Source: Beroe forskalii
Lineage: Eukaryota > Ctenophora > Nuda > Beroida > Beroidae
Length of the DNA: 64,000 nucleotides
Direction of reading: 5' to 3'
NCBI GenBank assembly: GCA_011033025.1
Contig: WFMF01000445.1
Coordinates: 1-64,000 of the forward strand
The notes under the pieces: generated by a model
Databases searched by the model: none
The model's input: only the letters and a program-made list of their open reading frames with translations
Told to the model about the DNA's origin: nothing
Made by a program: the position numbers and the translations under genes
Part shown: positions 24,515 to 37,000 of the stretch, one piece after another
Layout: each line of letters opens with the position of its first letter
How positions within the stretch are numbered: position 1 is the first letter of the stretch

Positions 24515-25516
24515 TCATTTCTTTTTGTTTTTAGTAAATGAGAAACTTGATTTTGACAAAAAGAACGGGTCTGTGTGAGGGTCTCCCTGTCTTAACTTGG
24601 CACCTAACCTAGGTTCTGTTAGTGATTTCATGGCAGCTTTTGCTGCTCTGCGGGGTGTTTCCCGTTTTAGGACAAACTCTTCCGCTCTCGATTTCGCTGC
24701 AGAAAGCATATCTTCTCCAACTTCCTTCGTTTTAATACCTCGTCCGCCCTTACCTGGTTTGCTGGTACTACTAATGGGGGTGGGAGCATTCTCCTTATCT
24801 GAATTGTCGTTCTTTGGAATGGACTTGGAAATTCCTTTCTTTTTAGAACAGGGCTTGGAACTTGACTTCAGGCTATCAGCAACAGAGGGGGCTTTGGGAA
24901 AGATTTGGCTTTGGACAGGATCTTCTATCTCAGGGACAAATGGAATGTCGTCCAGATGCTTTGTCGAAGCTGGCGTTTTACAGATGGAATTTGCAGGATA
25001 CCTCTCGGGTTTGTTTTTCGTTTCTCCTTGGGACGCAGGTGACACAGATTCTGGCTGTTCTGGTGTCGAGGTTTTAGTGAAAGATACCCTGGACGAGTCA
25101 AGGCTGGAAGTGTTCAACCCCGAATCAATGGAATCTTCATTGGAGTCAGGTGTCATTTCTGATAGAGGCTGGGCTTCACATGGCTCACCATTGGATAATG
25201 ATGTTGGCTCGATTTTGTTCAGATTGGATAGATATGATTTGCACGCTATTTCTTTGAATTTTGCCAGTTCTTCTTTCAGCCGTACATTTTCTATTTTAAG
25301 CACACGATTCTCTTCCTTGAGGAAAGTGTTGAGTTCTATGAACTTAAAATTATCTCTCATAACACTCACCTTGCTATGGTGGAGTTTACCCAACTCGTCT
25401 CTGGCTTTCGCAAGAGCATTGGCTAACTGATAATTGTTTGATTCGTCGATTTCATTTGAATCTCGTCGAGCAGACTGCAAAACACTCCGACGTCTCTTAG
25501 TCAACTTAGATTTCAT
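24515..25516 (-). CDS. Shugoshin-like centromeric cohesin protector
   Basis: Shugoshins bring PP2A to centromeres and protect cohesin from premature cleavage. The hallmark architecture is present in 333 residues: an N-terminal basic segment 'MKSKLTKRRRSV', a coiled coil at about residues 25-85 ('NALAKARDELGKLHHSKVSV', 'NTFLKEENRVLKIENVRLKE'), a long Ser/Pro-rich disordered middle, and near the C-terminus the basic SGO box 'TPRRAAKAAMKSLTEPRLG', which binds phospho-H2A. I chose the ATG at 25516 because an acceptor-like 'cttctgcag' lies six bases upstream, implying a 5' UTR intron. An in-frame ATG at 25582 would add 22 residues. The coding part has no intron. Family call from the coil plus SGO box; paralogue not assignable. 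Confidence 0.8.
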   Translation of the reverse strand: MKSKLTKRRRSVLQSARRDSNEIDESNNYQLANALAKARDELGKLHHSKVSVMRDNFKFIELNTFLKEENRVLKIENVRLKEELAKFKEIACKSYLSNLNKIEPTSLSNGEPCEAQPLSEMTPDSNEDSIDSGLNTSSLDSSRVSFTKTSTPEQPESVSPASQGETKNKPERYPANSICKTPASTKHLDDIPFVPEIEDPVQSQIFPKAPSVADSLKSSSKPCSKKKGISKSIPKNDNSDKENAPTPISSTSKPGKGGRGIKTKEVGEDMLSAAKSRAEEFVLKRETPRRAAKAAMKSLTEPRLGAKLRQGDPHTDPFFLSKSSFSFTKNKKK

Positions 25517-25582
25517 GGGAACTGCAGAAGGAAATAAATACATTTTAGAAATTGATATTCTATAATCAGTGAAATTGCTCAT

Positions 25583-26078
25583 GTTGTATAAAAATTATTC
25601 ACAAAAGCATATAATTAGAATTTGAAGTAGTAAATTTTAGCCTCCTTCGACCCTTGATACCCTTACATGGAGGAATAAATGCTGATTCAATCAGATTAAA
25701 TCTATTAAACGGCACACTATTTGCAGTGATCCATCGTGAAACTACAAAGCGCTCTTAAATTGGCATCCAAAATACAGGATTGATGTAAATCAAACGCATC
25801 GGAATTTTGAAATTTTGAAATAAAAATTCAAACATCAAATTTTATAGATATTAGTATTACTATACAACAATAAACAACTTTTTTAAAACAAGATAATAAA
25901 GTTTCAATTATAAGATTTAAATGAGTGTAAATTCTGATTAAATATGCACTAACTCAAAAATTTTAAATAGCTACATATATGATATAAATGAAAAACAGCA
26001 AAAAACACTACAATGCAGTTACTAAAAACTCATAAAAACACATTGTTTCAAACACTCCAAACTTCAAAACATCACACC
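25583..26078. other. Upstream region of the shugoshin gene
   Basis: About 0.5 kb, extremely AT-rich and without recognisable exons, between the shugoshin start and a MITE. It presumably contains the shugoshin promoter and a 5' UTR exon. Confidence 0.5.
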
Positions 26079-26261
26079 CATAGCTTCCGACCTCTGAAAA
26101 TCCTTTCGGAGGGCAGTTTTTGGCCCAAAAAGGAGGGCAAATCAAAAATGCAATCCGAGATAGGTGTATTTTCAGAATCATGGATGTATTTCAGGCACTA
26201 AAGGCGTATTTTAGGTAAAATCAGGGCGCCCTCTCAGAAAGAGGGCAGTTCGGAAGCTATG
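26079..26261. mobile_element. hAT-like MITE, 183 bp copy
   Basis: The ends are CATAGCTTCCGA... and ...TCGGAAGCTATG (perfect inverted 12-mers). They are flanked by a perfect 8 bp direct repeat ATCACACC at 26071-26078 and 26262-26269. An 8 bp target duplication is the hAT hallmark. Inside are 'ggagggcagttt', 'aaaaaggagggcaaatc', 'caatccgagatag', 'ggtgtattttc' and 'gggcgccctctc'. There is no coding capacity. A larger sister copy is at 61662-62490. Confidence 0.9.
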
Positions 26262-26318
26262 ATCACACCTCACACTTGCACTCACTCTCATAAACTCATA
26301 AACTCCAAATAACACACG

Positions 26319-26942
26319 TTAAATTATCACACACTGCTGGCTGGCCTGCCCCCGTCCGTTTGCCGGGGCATTCCCCATCATGTTTCTAACCTCAGCCAGG
26401 GCTTCCAATGCATCCACCCCAGCTTCAGTTCTCCAGGAGTCAGGCCACAGAGATGACGGTATCTGGGGCACCTCTCCCGTGTCAATCTTCCAATGAGTGT
26501 AGTCCTGACAACCCACGTGACAGGCCCACGTGGCACTCCCGAACTGGGCGGGGGTGGGCTGATATCGCCACATGGGGTGGGGAATGCGCTGGATGCCACC
26601 GCACCGCTCGCACTCGTAGTTGAAGGGATAGCTCTGCCCGAGCAGACACTTCTCACACAGCTCATCCACCGACACTATCACCATGTTCTGATGCCGGCAC
26701 ATGCGGCACTGGCCGCGGTTATCTGCCGCTCTGAGGGCCGTTATGTCGCCCTCACACTGGAAGAGTTTCTTACAGATAGGACACACGCCCACATCATGCC
26801 GAGTAGAGGTGTCCAGGGCGACCAGGCGCCGGATGCAAGGCTTGCAGTAACGTATGGAGGAGGTGGAGGTGCCACAACATGGCATGAAGAGGAGCTCTTC
26901 ATTGGGCTCAAGACATATGGAGCAAGAGGGATCGTCAGCCAT
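26319..26942 (-). CDS. Intronless RING-type zinc protein with C-terminal CaaX box
   Basis: A single-exon frame of 207 residues. The N-terminal RING-like module shows 'CSIC', then 'MPCCG', 'YCKPCIRRL' and 'CPICKK'; the usual histidine ligand is not obvious, so it is a variant RING. A second zinc module follows ('CRMC', 'CEKC', 'CERCGG'), then a conserved-looking block 'RIPHPMWRYQPTP', 'WACHVGC' and 'YTHWKI'. It ends in 'QQCVII', a CaaX motif whose final Ile favours geranylgeranylation. Likely role by inference: a membrane-anchored E3 ubiquitin ligase. The gene is intronless and much more GC-rich than its AT-rich surroundings, unlike most neighbours. I do not recognise a named orthologue; the HPMWRY/THWK block is a good handle for a search. 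Confidence 0.75.
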   Translation of the reverse strand: MADDPSCSICLEPNEELLFMPCCGTSTSSIRYCKPCIRRLVALDTSTRHDVGVCPICKKLFQCEGDITALRAADNRGQCRMCRHQNMVIVSVDELCEKCLLGQSYPFNYECERCGGIQRIPHPMWRYQPTPAQFGSATWACHVGCQDYTHWKIDTGEVPQIPSSLWPDSWRTEAGVDALEALAEVRNMMGNAPANGRGQASQQCVII

Positions 26943-28216
26943 TATTACACTGTCTGTAAAGGGGGTTGTTATGTCGGAGGGGGGGATATTATTGTATGAC
27001 TATTGAAATATGATATTAATGACTTAAACTAGTGAACTCAACGGACGTAAATTTTGCCAATTGCTTATTCTTATGACACAATATGTCCTAATTGTTCACA
27101 CTTTGTCATGAAATGTGACATGATGAATTGATGAATGGCACCAAGTTACGAAGAATCGAGATAAAAAGCTAAAAGTCTTGAATAAAATTGCTAATGACAT
27201 TGTATAGTACATAATCCCGTACTATCACAATTATCATTTATCGTTATTTTGAGAGTTCTTACAAAGATTGGGGATTGATACGAAAAGTTGAGTTAGGAAG
27301 CAATAAAGCTACGATACTATAAGAGAATAGATATAAAGGTTTACAGAAAAATTATCCCAGATACAATAAGAAAAGGTAAGAAAAGCTCTATTTCGACAAA
27401 TAAAAGAATTAAGAAATAAAGTACCTAAAATAATACAAAATGAAATGAAACTTTCAGGCTATTTTCGCATTTAGCTTTAATTATTTTAGATTAGATTTAT
27501 TTTTGAGCTAAAGAAGCTGAGTTGTGGCCAAAAATCCGGTTTATTATCTATTAGTTAATAAATCGGCCATTTAAATTAGTACAAAGATTTAAATAAGACA
27601 TTCTAAACCCGGTAAAATTGAATAACAAACCCGGTAAAATTGAATGAAATAAATTTATGGAACTGTAAGTTGTTAATGGCGGTTATCATCTTATCAACAA
27701 GAATATTCATAGAATCACAGAAACTTCTTTTACAAATGATTTAAAATATACATGATACACTTTTTAAACTTATATAAACATAACATCTGAAAAATTCACT
27801 AACATATTTATAAGTAAATAAATAATTAAAGGTTAAATATCTCTTAGTATTCACTAACATATTGAGTAGATAAAACATTAAAAGTTGAATATTTCTTTGC
27901 TCGGGCTTTAATTTTATCAAAATGATTATCAGATATTCTGAACAAAAATAATATACTAACTTCACACAATTTACAAAGTAGATAGATAATTAGATAATAA
28001 CTAAAGGAGTAAAGGTAAGATATTCAGTAAAGTGGGCTATAAGCACATCAAAATGAGAAAAAGTATCATCAGATATTGCCATACCAACTACAAACATTAC
28101 GCATAATTTAGTTTTTAGGCGTACTTATTTATTTATATTATTAGTTTCTTCACACAAATTCATGCATTCACAAAAATTCCATTTTCAGTCGACAGATATT
28201 TACATTTGTAATTGTA
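26943..28216. other. AT-rich intergenic region
   Basis: About 1.27 kb of very AT-rich DNA with short imprecise repetitions ('cactaacatatt', 'aaacccggtaaaattgaa' twice at 27605-27643). No exon or element is recognised. Confidence 0.6.
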
Positions 28217-29773
28217 TTATGAGCGCGGGCGCCTTTTGCAGCAGCAAATATTGCCTCGAACACAAGCAACGATGCTCGCGACAAACATGAGCAGGGCTAC
28301 AAAGCAAAGTGTGGCTCCGGCAGCGACAGCTATGCCTATACCTAGATAACTATGCCTATACCAGTTGTGTAACTCCGAGGTATCGTATATGGGGAAGGAG
28401 TCAGAGAAGCCATCGGTGCGTCCTTCAGCACGACAGATCAGTAACGCATCCTGAATGAGGAATTCATATTGAAAAGCAATATAAAAAGGTAATTTCCCGT
28501 TCAAATGGGTCACAGAATTGGAATTAAATCACTTTGTTAACTCGGGGAAGTTGGCCGAAGGGCGAAAATTAGAGTTAATATGGTGCGATATAGATTGATG
28601 ATCATAAGTAACATAATGACTCAAGATTATTGAGATCATAAGTAACATGATGACTCAAGATTATTGAGATGCCGCAAAATTTTATTTAACGATTTAGTAC
28701 AGGTACAGCTGCTGGTAAACGCAAAGGATTCCTAGCTCCTCACTAACTTTCCCCGATCTTGGAGGAACGATGACGGGATCGTAGAAAAGCAGAGATTCAG
28801 AAAACACTGTGACGTCACGTGACACGCCGGTCTGTGATTGGCCAGCCGGGATGTTATCCGTCACATTGCTACTGTTCCACGTGGTCCAATCGTACATGTA
28901 ATCCACTTCCCAGGATGCAACGCCTGAGAGGAACTGGGGGATTCAGATTTACCTTACGGTACTACATATGATCTCGTTATAACTTTATTGTGTTCTGGTT
29001 ATTGATGGTTAAACAATATAAACTTGAGTATGTATAATGTATTGCGATACTTGTATAACTCGATTAAGTCAAGAAAAGGGAAGATTGTAAACAAGAACAT
29101 TCAATTCGAGGATGTATGATGTGTGACGTTCTCGATTATGTAACGATGACCTGGGAAGTGGGGTTAATAAACTTTGCGCAATAAGTATTGGCCTAGTACT
29201 TTCTTGCCCTTGATTTCTGCCCCAGACTCCGTAGGGCCATGAAATTCACTCCCTCCAGTTCTACGAAGTTCTCTCCCGCCACTCCCATCATCCCCTAAAC
29301 CCTTTTTTAAATCTTTTGCCATCTTTGATTCCGGGTTAAAGACTAAGTCTTTGAAAGGTTCTGCCCCTTCCCCCACTGGGACCCCTCCCCAAACCCCGGC
29401 TCATGAGCGATTAAGTCTTCCCCTCCACTGTTGCCACCCCAACCCCCACCGCTACTTAATGTAACGCGAGCCTATGTCCAATTCACTCAGCCAATACTTA
29501 TTTAGGCTTTAGCAGTCCTTCGACCTTACCTCCAGTCACCATACATCTAAGGATCCTTGCTTCCTCTCCGGGCCAACTTTTAATGGACGCCGTCATCGGA
29601 ATGTTGGACCCACGAGGCAGAACCGTGATTGTCTCGGTAAGTACTTTTGCTGGCTGCGTCAGTTTGCAAGTGTATTCCCCAACAGGGTCGGGTGATTTAC
29701 GAACTGTATGGGTAAAAACCCAGTAGGTGTGATCTGCAAAAGTATCGCTCGCTATGCCATGGTCAGCCAAACG
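28217..29773 (-). CDS. Immunoglobulin-fold single-pass membrane protein (5' end missing)
   Basis: Three exons join in frame: 29530-29773, 28748-28923 and 28217-28449. The first ends an Ig-like domain ('GEYTCKLTQPAKVLTETITV') and begins a second ('ARILRCMVTGG'). The second exon supplies the strand-C Trp ('VASWEVDYMYDW'), an N-glycosylation site 'NSSN' and the later strands. The third gives the second conserved Cys ('ALLICRAEG'), a short stalk, one transmembrane helix ('GIGIAVAAGATLCFVALLMF') and a tiny basic Cys-rich tail 'CCCKRRPRS' that could be palmitoylated. Probably a cell-surface adhesion or receptor molecule of type I topology. Signal peptide and N-terminal exons should lie at 29.8-31.0 kb but I cannot see them. 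Family below Ig superfamily is unassigned. Confidence 0.65.
28602..28670. repeat. Tandem duplication of ~34 bp
   Basis: The block 'atcataagtaacat' followed by 'gatgactcaagattattgag' is repeated twice head to tail in an intron of the Ig-fold gene. Confidence 0.8.
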
Positions 29774-31022
29774 CTGCGGAAATGGGTTAGTTCAATAAGT
29801 TAGCAGATGAAACATTCTATGGAAGCAGGAGGTAGGAAAAAGGGAAGATAGGTACCAGGGAAAATCCCCATTTTATGCTAGCTGTAAGAAGGTGTAGTTT
29901 GATAGTTCAGTAAGCAAGAGAGAATCCTCATTTTATGCTGGCTGTATGAAACATTCTATGTAAGCTATCTATAAGCAGTATGTTAAGATTACGATAGTAA
30001 TTAATCAGTGAGTCTAATTATAATTGGTGACAAGTGACAACTGTAGTAATGATATTATACGGTAAATGTACTTCAATCGTTATTATAATATGGTTAATTA
30101 CCCATATTACATCCGATAGTAAGGAAGGTTACAAGGTGTATCTTCAGTAATTCGTAGGTTTTCAATGTAAATTGCTTCGGGCTAAGGATTATGATTCAAT
30201 GCTAAGAATTTGATAAGATATAATCATGATTTAGTAGTAATCATGATTTGATTTTATGTTTGGTATTTAAATCTTTGAATGTTATCATAATTGTGAACAC
30301 CCAATTTGTAATTTATGCAATGAATAAGGCGTGTTATTTATAATTAATAATAAATATAATTGGTGATCAAAACTCACACTAAAGCACTAAAAGCTCATAG
30401 AAGATGAATAAGTCGATTTCTGTTGAAATGCAGTTAATTGAATTTTAAACAGTTAAAACTGCAAATATGTACTAAACTTCAAACAAATATAACATTTTTG
30501 GTAAGTTACAATAATTTAAAATAATATATGATAATATTTTGTGATCAATTCAATATCTGACCATGCAAAAAGATTTATTACTGAGAGTTGGAATACAAAA
30601 TCGTAGTTATTGATACAATGCTTTGTGACATGCTTTATTTTACATAATGCACTATCTGATTAAAAACAAGGCGGGTTAATTTACCTACCTTTCTGATTTA
30701 TAAGGTAAATAGTTTATTCAAGTATCGAAAGGTTTTCAAACAAAATATGTGCGTGTGTGTTTGCTGAATTCTCTTGATTTTGGTTCATCAGTAAGCTGAT
30801 GTAGATTTTAGCTTTGGGGGGGACACCGTGAAAATATCTCTTTTAAAGTCACTAAGAAGAACTTTATAAGCATGGAAGTTCTAATTATCGAGTTTTTAGC
30901 AGCAATCAATTTCTCATTAATCAATCTATCATACTTCTCTTATGCAATCAAAACCAGTTGAGCCAACAAACAAAACTTATCTACTTATTTTTCAAACTTT
31001 CAACCCAAATATCATACATCTA
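29774..31022. other. Region between Ig-fold gene and LRR gene
   Basis: AT-rich, about 1.25 kb. It should hold the unseen 5' exons and promoter of the Ig-fold gene. A weak duplication 'cattttatgctagctgta' / 'cattttatgctggctgta' occurs at 29871-29948. Nothing else is recognised. Confidence 0.5.
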
Positions 31023-34000
31023 CGATTTAAGAGCAGCTTCGTAATCTATTTCATCACCGTAGTAGTTTTTAGCCACAAGACTGCCACCACAGATAAGGAC
31101 TATGGTGGATAGTTCATCATCCTCAATATCGTTGCAGTATTGTAAACTGATAAACCTGAACAGGAGAATGTGAGAATTCGCTGTTTTTGTGAAGGACAAT
31201 TGTAAATTTTTCAAAATCAAAACTTTTTGATTTTTTATTCATTTTCGATGGGTTTAATCAGTAGTCGAAACAGCAATGTTAAACGTATATATCTAGACCC
31301 TATAACCAGGGAAACACCGCCATTATAACAACTACTAGAGTAGCAGAGAGGTGTTGAGTATGCACTTCATTGTCCACGGAATTTCTCGATGGAGGGTCTT
31401 TTGTTATTCAATTCTGAGCAAGAATCATCTAGGTACGCAATTTAAAAACGTATTATGAACCCTGTGGGGCCATTTTTCTAATCGCCCTCAGGCGCATAGG
31501 CTGAAAATTCATATCTCGGTCCAGGAAGGTCGTAGAGACTCCATCTTGGGCTTAAACGAATCGCAATTGCCATGTTTTTATACAATTGTTCATGAAGACA
31601 GCTAAAATGCAGGGGAAAAAAGTTTTGGGCCAAAAACTGTTTTTCACCATAATGCAGCCATTCATCAACAAAATTTTCATATCTTGGTCCACAAAAGTCG
31701 TAGAGACTTCATCTTGGGCTCAAAAGAATCGCAATGGCCACATTTCTATACAACTTTTCATAAAGATATGTTATAAAATGCTCATGAAAAAAGTTTTCGG
31801 CCAAAAACTGATTTTTCCACCATACGCGAGCTATTTATGATGAAGGGAAGCTTCATATATCGGTCCAGGAAAGTCGTAGAGACTTCGTCTGGGGTTCAAA
31901 CGAATCTGTATGGCCACATTTTTATGCAATTTTTCATGAACCTTTGTCCTTAAATGCACAGGAAAAAGTTTTTGGGCCAAAAACTGTTTTTTCGCCATAT
32001 ATGAGCCATTTATTACCAGTGGAAGTTACATATCTCGGTACAAGAAAGCCTTGGAAGCTTCATCTAGGGCTTGAGCGAATTGCAATGGCGTGGCCATTTT
32101 AAAATATATAATAAGACTTATTAATAAATTACTCTCATCAATTTATACATCTGAATCCCTGTGAAGACTATATGTCCCTGTAAAAGTTATATATTGCTTC
32201 AAAGACTGTACAAGGGTCTTGGTGAGGTATGATAAATACCAAGGTGCTCCAAATTTAAGGTCACTGGAATGGCTTGAATGTATTGAACCAATTATCAATT
32301 TTTGCAAGGTAACAATAGTACATAAATGTAAATTGTGGTGATACTCACGATGATGTGGAGATGTGGCATTCTGAATGCTAAAAGAGATCCTGTATTACTA
32401 CTGTTATGCTCCTATTGAAGATCCTTCCTACTAGTGCATCCAGGACAATATTTTCTCTTGGAAATGTGTTTAATTAAAGTCTTGAATACCCTAAATCTTG
32501 AGCTCATTAACAAGCTACACTCTATGAAATGCGTTGTTGTCAGTAGTAGAATCGGAAGGTGAACTGGGTGCTTGGCTCGTCTACCGTTTTCATGAGTGAG
32601 GATTTGTCCAATCAGACTTGAACCCTGGATGTTGTGAATGACAGACCGCACAATTCTTATCCACTCAACCAAGCGCAGGATGAGGTATTTTTGCAATAAG
32701 GTTCATTTATTGAATGCCACTCCTGTGATGGGACTGACCTTAAATTCTTAAATTGGAGCACTTTTTGCATAAATCATACCATACCAATGTATGTGGTTAA
32801 ATTGAACTTTTGGCATTAATCATACCATACCAATGTATGTACTTATGAACAGTCATTTTAGGCTTCAAATATTCCAGTCTTTTAGGGGCCCAGATATGTA
32901 AAATTGCCCTTAATACAACACGCGAGGTGAAAACAACAGTTTTTGGCCTATGTTTTGAGCGATTAGAGGCATAGGCTTATCAACAAATAGTATAAATAAT
33001 ATTAAAATGGCCATTGAAGTCACTTGAGTTCAAAAATGAAGTTTTTACGACCATTCTTTTTAGGGCATTATATGTTATAGACAATTGTATAATAACAAGG
33101 CCATTACCTCATCCGCGGAATCGTTTGAGCCCAAGACTGGCAGGGGTCCATGCGACTGTCCTGGACTATGATATGAAACTCCTGCTGATCATTTTTAGGC
33201 CACGTGTATGGTGAAAACAGTTTTTGGCCCAAAGGCAAAACGTTTTTCATGAGCCTTTTAGGGCATATAATGCTCATGAAGAACTGTATAAAAATATAAA
33301 ATATGACCATTGCAATTCGTTTGAGCCCCAAGATAAGGTCTACACGACCTTAAATTTGGAGCTCCTTGTTATTTACCATACCATAGCCTGAACTTTGTAC
33401 AGTCATTGAAGCCAAATATAGCCTCTACCGGAATTCATTGATGAAAGCAATCAATCAATATGTCGTATACATTTTAAAATGAACCTGCAATTAGACACAC
33501 ATAGATGTAGTCTCTTCCTTTCCTGTACCGAGATATGAAACTTCCACTGGTAATAAATGACTCATATATAATGGTGAAAAACAGTTTTAGACCCAAAACT
33601 TTTTCCCTGCATTTTAGGACCAAAGGGACATGGAAAATTGCATAACCTTACCTACAGATTCGTTCCTTACCCTCTACGCTAACCTGACCGAGATATGAAG
33701 CATCCCTTCATCATAAAGCTTTAGCTCGTATGGTGGAAAAATCAGTTTTTGGCCGAAAAACTTTTTTTCATGAGATGAACATATCTATGAAAAGTCCGTA
33801 GACCCGTCCCTTTGCGATTCTTTTGATTAAGATGAAGTCTCTACGTCTCAAACCACCAAGATATGAAATTTTTGCTGATGAATTTCTTTCTGAGCATGGT
33901 GAAAAACAGTTTTTGGCCCAAAACTTTTTCCTCTGCATTTAGGGCATATCTCCATGAACAATCAATAAAAACATGGCCATTGCACATTCGTTTAAGCCCA

Positions 34001-37000
34001 AGATGAACTTCCTGGACCGAACCTTTTTGGACTATGCGCCTGAGATACATTAGGCCTTAAATCAGGTCTTTCATAATACGTTTTTAAATTGCGTACCTAG
34101 ATGATTCTTGCTCAGAATTGAATAACAAAAAGACCCTCCATCGAGAAATTCGTGGACAACATAGTGCATACTGGCCACCCTCATGTTTCTACTAGAGTAA
34201 ACTGACTTACTGTAGTCTCGGAACATATTGTGCACTTCGTATTGGGGTTCCATCCTGAAGATGGTCAAAAATTTGATATGATTGTAGTATTTCGATAAGA
34301 GCATAACATGGGTTTCTGACGTAGTGACTTAATTATCAATTTTGCCATTTATAGCTTCAGGGCGATTAATAAATGTACCTAAGTAAATGTACCGTCGATT
34401 TGAATTTGATTGTTCACTACAATAATAAGCGACAGACAGAGAAAATTCACTTTCAAATGCTTGACTCTCAAACTATACCCACACTTAACGAAGTGATTAT
34501 TTTCCTGAACGGGGCAATGGTGATGGTCTTGTGCCCGTCGATAGTAAGAACTCTGAGGTTGGCACACTGAGTGAAAAGCAGGGATAACTTCTCATCTGTC
34601 ATTCCGTACACCCAACTGATATCCAACTCACGAATCTGGGTGATTCCCAGAGCAAGAGGTGCCCACAAGTCTTCTGAGAGGGTCAAATTTCATAGTTATG
34701 CGCTTATGAATCATAATGCATCGGACTATGATAATAATTTCAGAAAATGAATTTAAGTGTTAACAGCTTCTGAAGATTTCTGAAGTATTAGAAGATTAGA
34801 TCGAACTATACCGCCGGGATATCTACGCTCTACCTGTTATTTCAACGTTGGTTGACATATCCAAAAGGTTTAGGTTGGAGCATTTTGCAATTGCCTCCAT
34901 GGTGCGCGACCCTATGCTGCATTGTCTAACTGAAAAAGTTACCTTTCATATGTATTTCAGCGAATTTCAGTGAGATTTACTTTTATTATTATCATTATCA
35001 TTTTCGTTCTTGATGAACCTTAGGCTTTTGAGATTTAAAAAATTGTTATGGTTTATATTTCCCAGGATTTCTATTCTCTTTTTCTATGAAAAATTTACAC
35101 AATTACTTAGATTTCAAGCTTTACAGGACAAATCTCGACAACAGCACTCACTGGCTAAAGTTTCTAATGTTGGAGCATGACTGGAAATAACAATCGAGAG
35201 TCCCACATCTGTTATATCGTCACACCAATTCAGATTCAGCAGTTTTATCTGGCCGGATTGGATTTAGCAAAATGATTTGTAATAACAACCAACAATTCAA
35301 GTCATAGCAAATACGATATGCCTATCACATTTCTACATAATTACTCTCCTATCAAAATAGCAACCCTCTACCTACCTTTGATTTCAACTTGGAGAGATGA
35401 ACGAGACTGGTGTCGGTTATATTAGATTCTGCAAGGCAAAGAGACGTTATAGCTGCAGTGTCAAGGTTCACAAAGGTCAGGATGTCTGAGTCATGGATCC
35501 ACGACACTCCAAGTGTATCCAAAGATCTGCGTTATTTGTGATGTTAACTCGAACAGTAAGAAAGCTATTTCATGCAGCAGTAATTCTAGTATTAAATACA
35601 TAAAATTCTTGCCAGATATACATATATAAGCTCATCAGTCATCATTCGGATAAACCAAATACAGGGTGAGATAAACATTATAACCATAACTAACTGGAGA
35701 TTGTGTTTACTGAAGCTTTCAAGGAAGGGCGTACAAAGCTGAGTGCATTGCTGGACGCCAAGAGATTTGAGATCTTTACAGCTTGTCGCAATGAATTCCA
35801 TCTGAAAATACAATGATTTTGTCGAAGCAGTTCACGTATTGGGCATAAAAGAAACAAATTTCATTTAATGAATATCTACAGCTGTCGTTGACAGTTGAAC
35901 TGATTTATTGTACTATTGTTTACAAACATAAAAATAATGATAACTGATAATTATGGCTAAATTATATTTCTACAAACCATAGAATTGTCGATACATGCCC
36001 AAGATACGTTCAGCAACTTCAGCCCCTTGTTTACCATCAAGAAACTACTAAGTAGGACTGTAGCTAATTCTTCTGATTGGTACTTAGTATCTGATATATC
36101 AAGTTCTTCTATTTGTGGTGTGTATGCATATGGACAGCAAGTCGGACAATGGGAGTATTTAGCATATTGCATGTGCAGTTTAGCTTCTGATATTAATAGG
36201 TTCTTCAACTCTGGACTATTTTCATCATAAATTTCTTCGTCGATGATATCTGAATCAGAGAAAGTGACACTGTCATTATCATCAGCTTGTAGGATACCTC
36301 CGATACCATCAGCCTCTGCAGCATTGCCTTCCTCTGACTCATTACTTTGTTCGATGCTTAGAACAATGAAGTTTTCATCTAAATCGTCGATATTGGGAAC
36401 ATCTCTTTGAGAATTAAATTCCACAAAATGCTCGGCTACCATTGGTGACAGCAGTGCTCTATCCAAAAGCTCTGTATCTGATGCTATGTTCGATTCACTT
36501 AAAGAACCTGATGTGGACTGTTTGGGATCTTTTGAAGCTTGAGGTTTGTCAAATTCAGATTCTTTGGAAGCTAAGGGTGAATGATATGGCACTTGAGTTG
36601 ATGAAGATGGTTCTTCCAAATGTAATGGAGACTCTATCTGCTCACCAGAATTTCGTGCTATTAAAGGTGGTTCAGCCAAATTTGAATGATGATCTTCATC
36701 AATTTTTTGTAAGATTTGTTCAGTATCCTTATTCAAGATATGGTATTTCTTCAAATCTTCCTCGGCTGCTTGTATTAGTTCAAGTTTATAAGATTGGTGA
36801 ACAAGCTCCTGTATGAGTAATTCATTTGCATTAATTTCAGAAGCAACCTTTTCAACCACTGATGAAACATGCAAAAGTGTATCACAAAGCAATGGGAGAT
36901 CTTTGAAATGATTTTCCTGATACTGATCATGAATAATTGAAGATGAAGAACCATTGCCATCTGGAGAATTTGCTAGTAATGTTTGCAAATTCTGTGCCAT

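Noticed and set aside
24597-25430. 277-codon plus-strand frame
   Set aside because: It is the antisense shadow of the shugoshin coding exon, which has clear coiled-coil and SGO-box features on the other strand.
26493-26999. 168-codon plus-strand frame opposite the RING gene
   Set aside because: GC-rich antisense shadow; the zinc-ligand pattern is only on the minus strand.
31332-31460. Possible inverted copy of an LRR-gene exon in the left arm of the inverted repeat
   Set aside because: The matching right-arm sequence turned out to be intronic, just past the donor at 34210, so no exon is duplicated.
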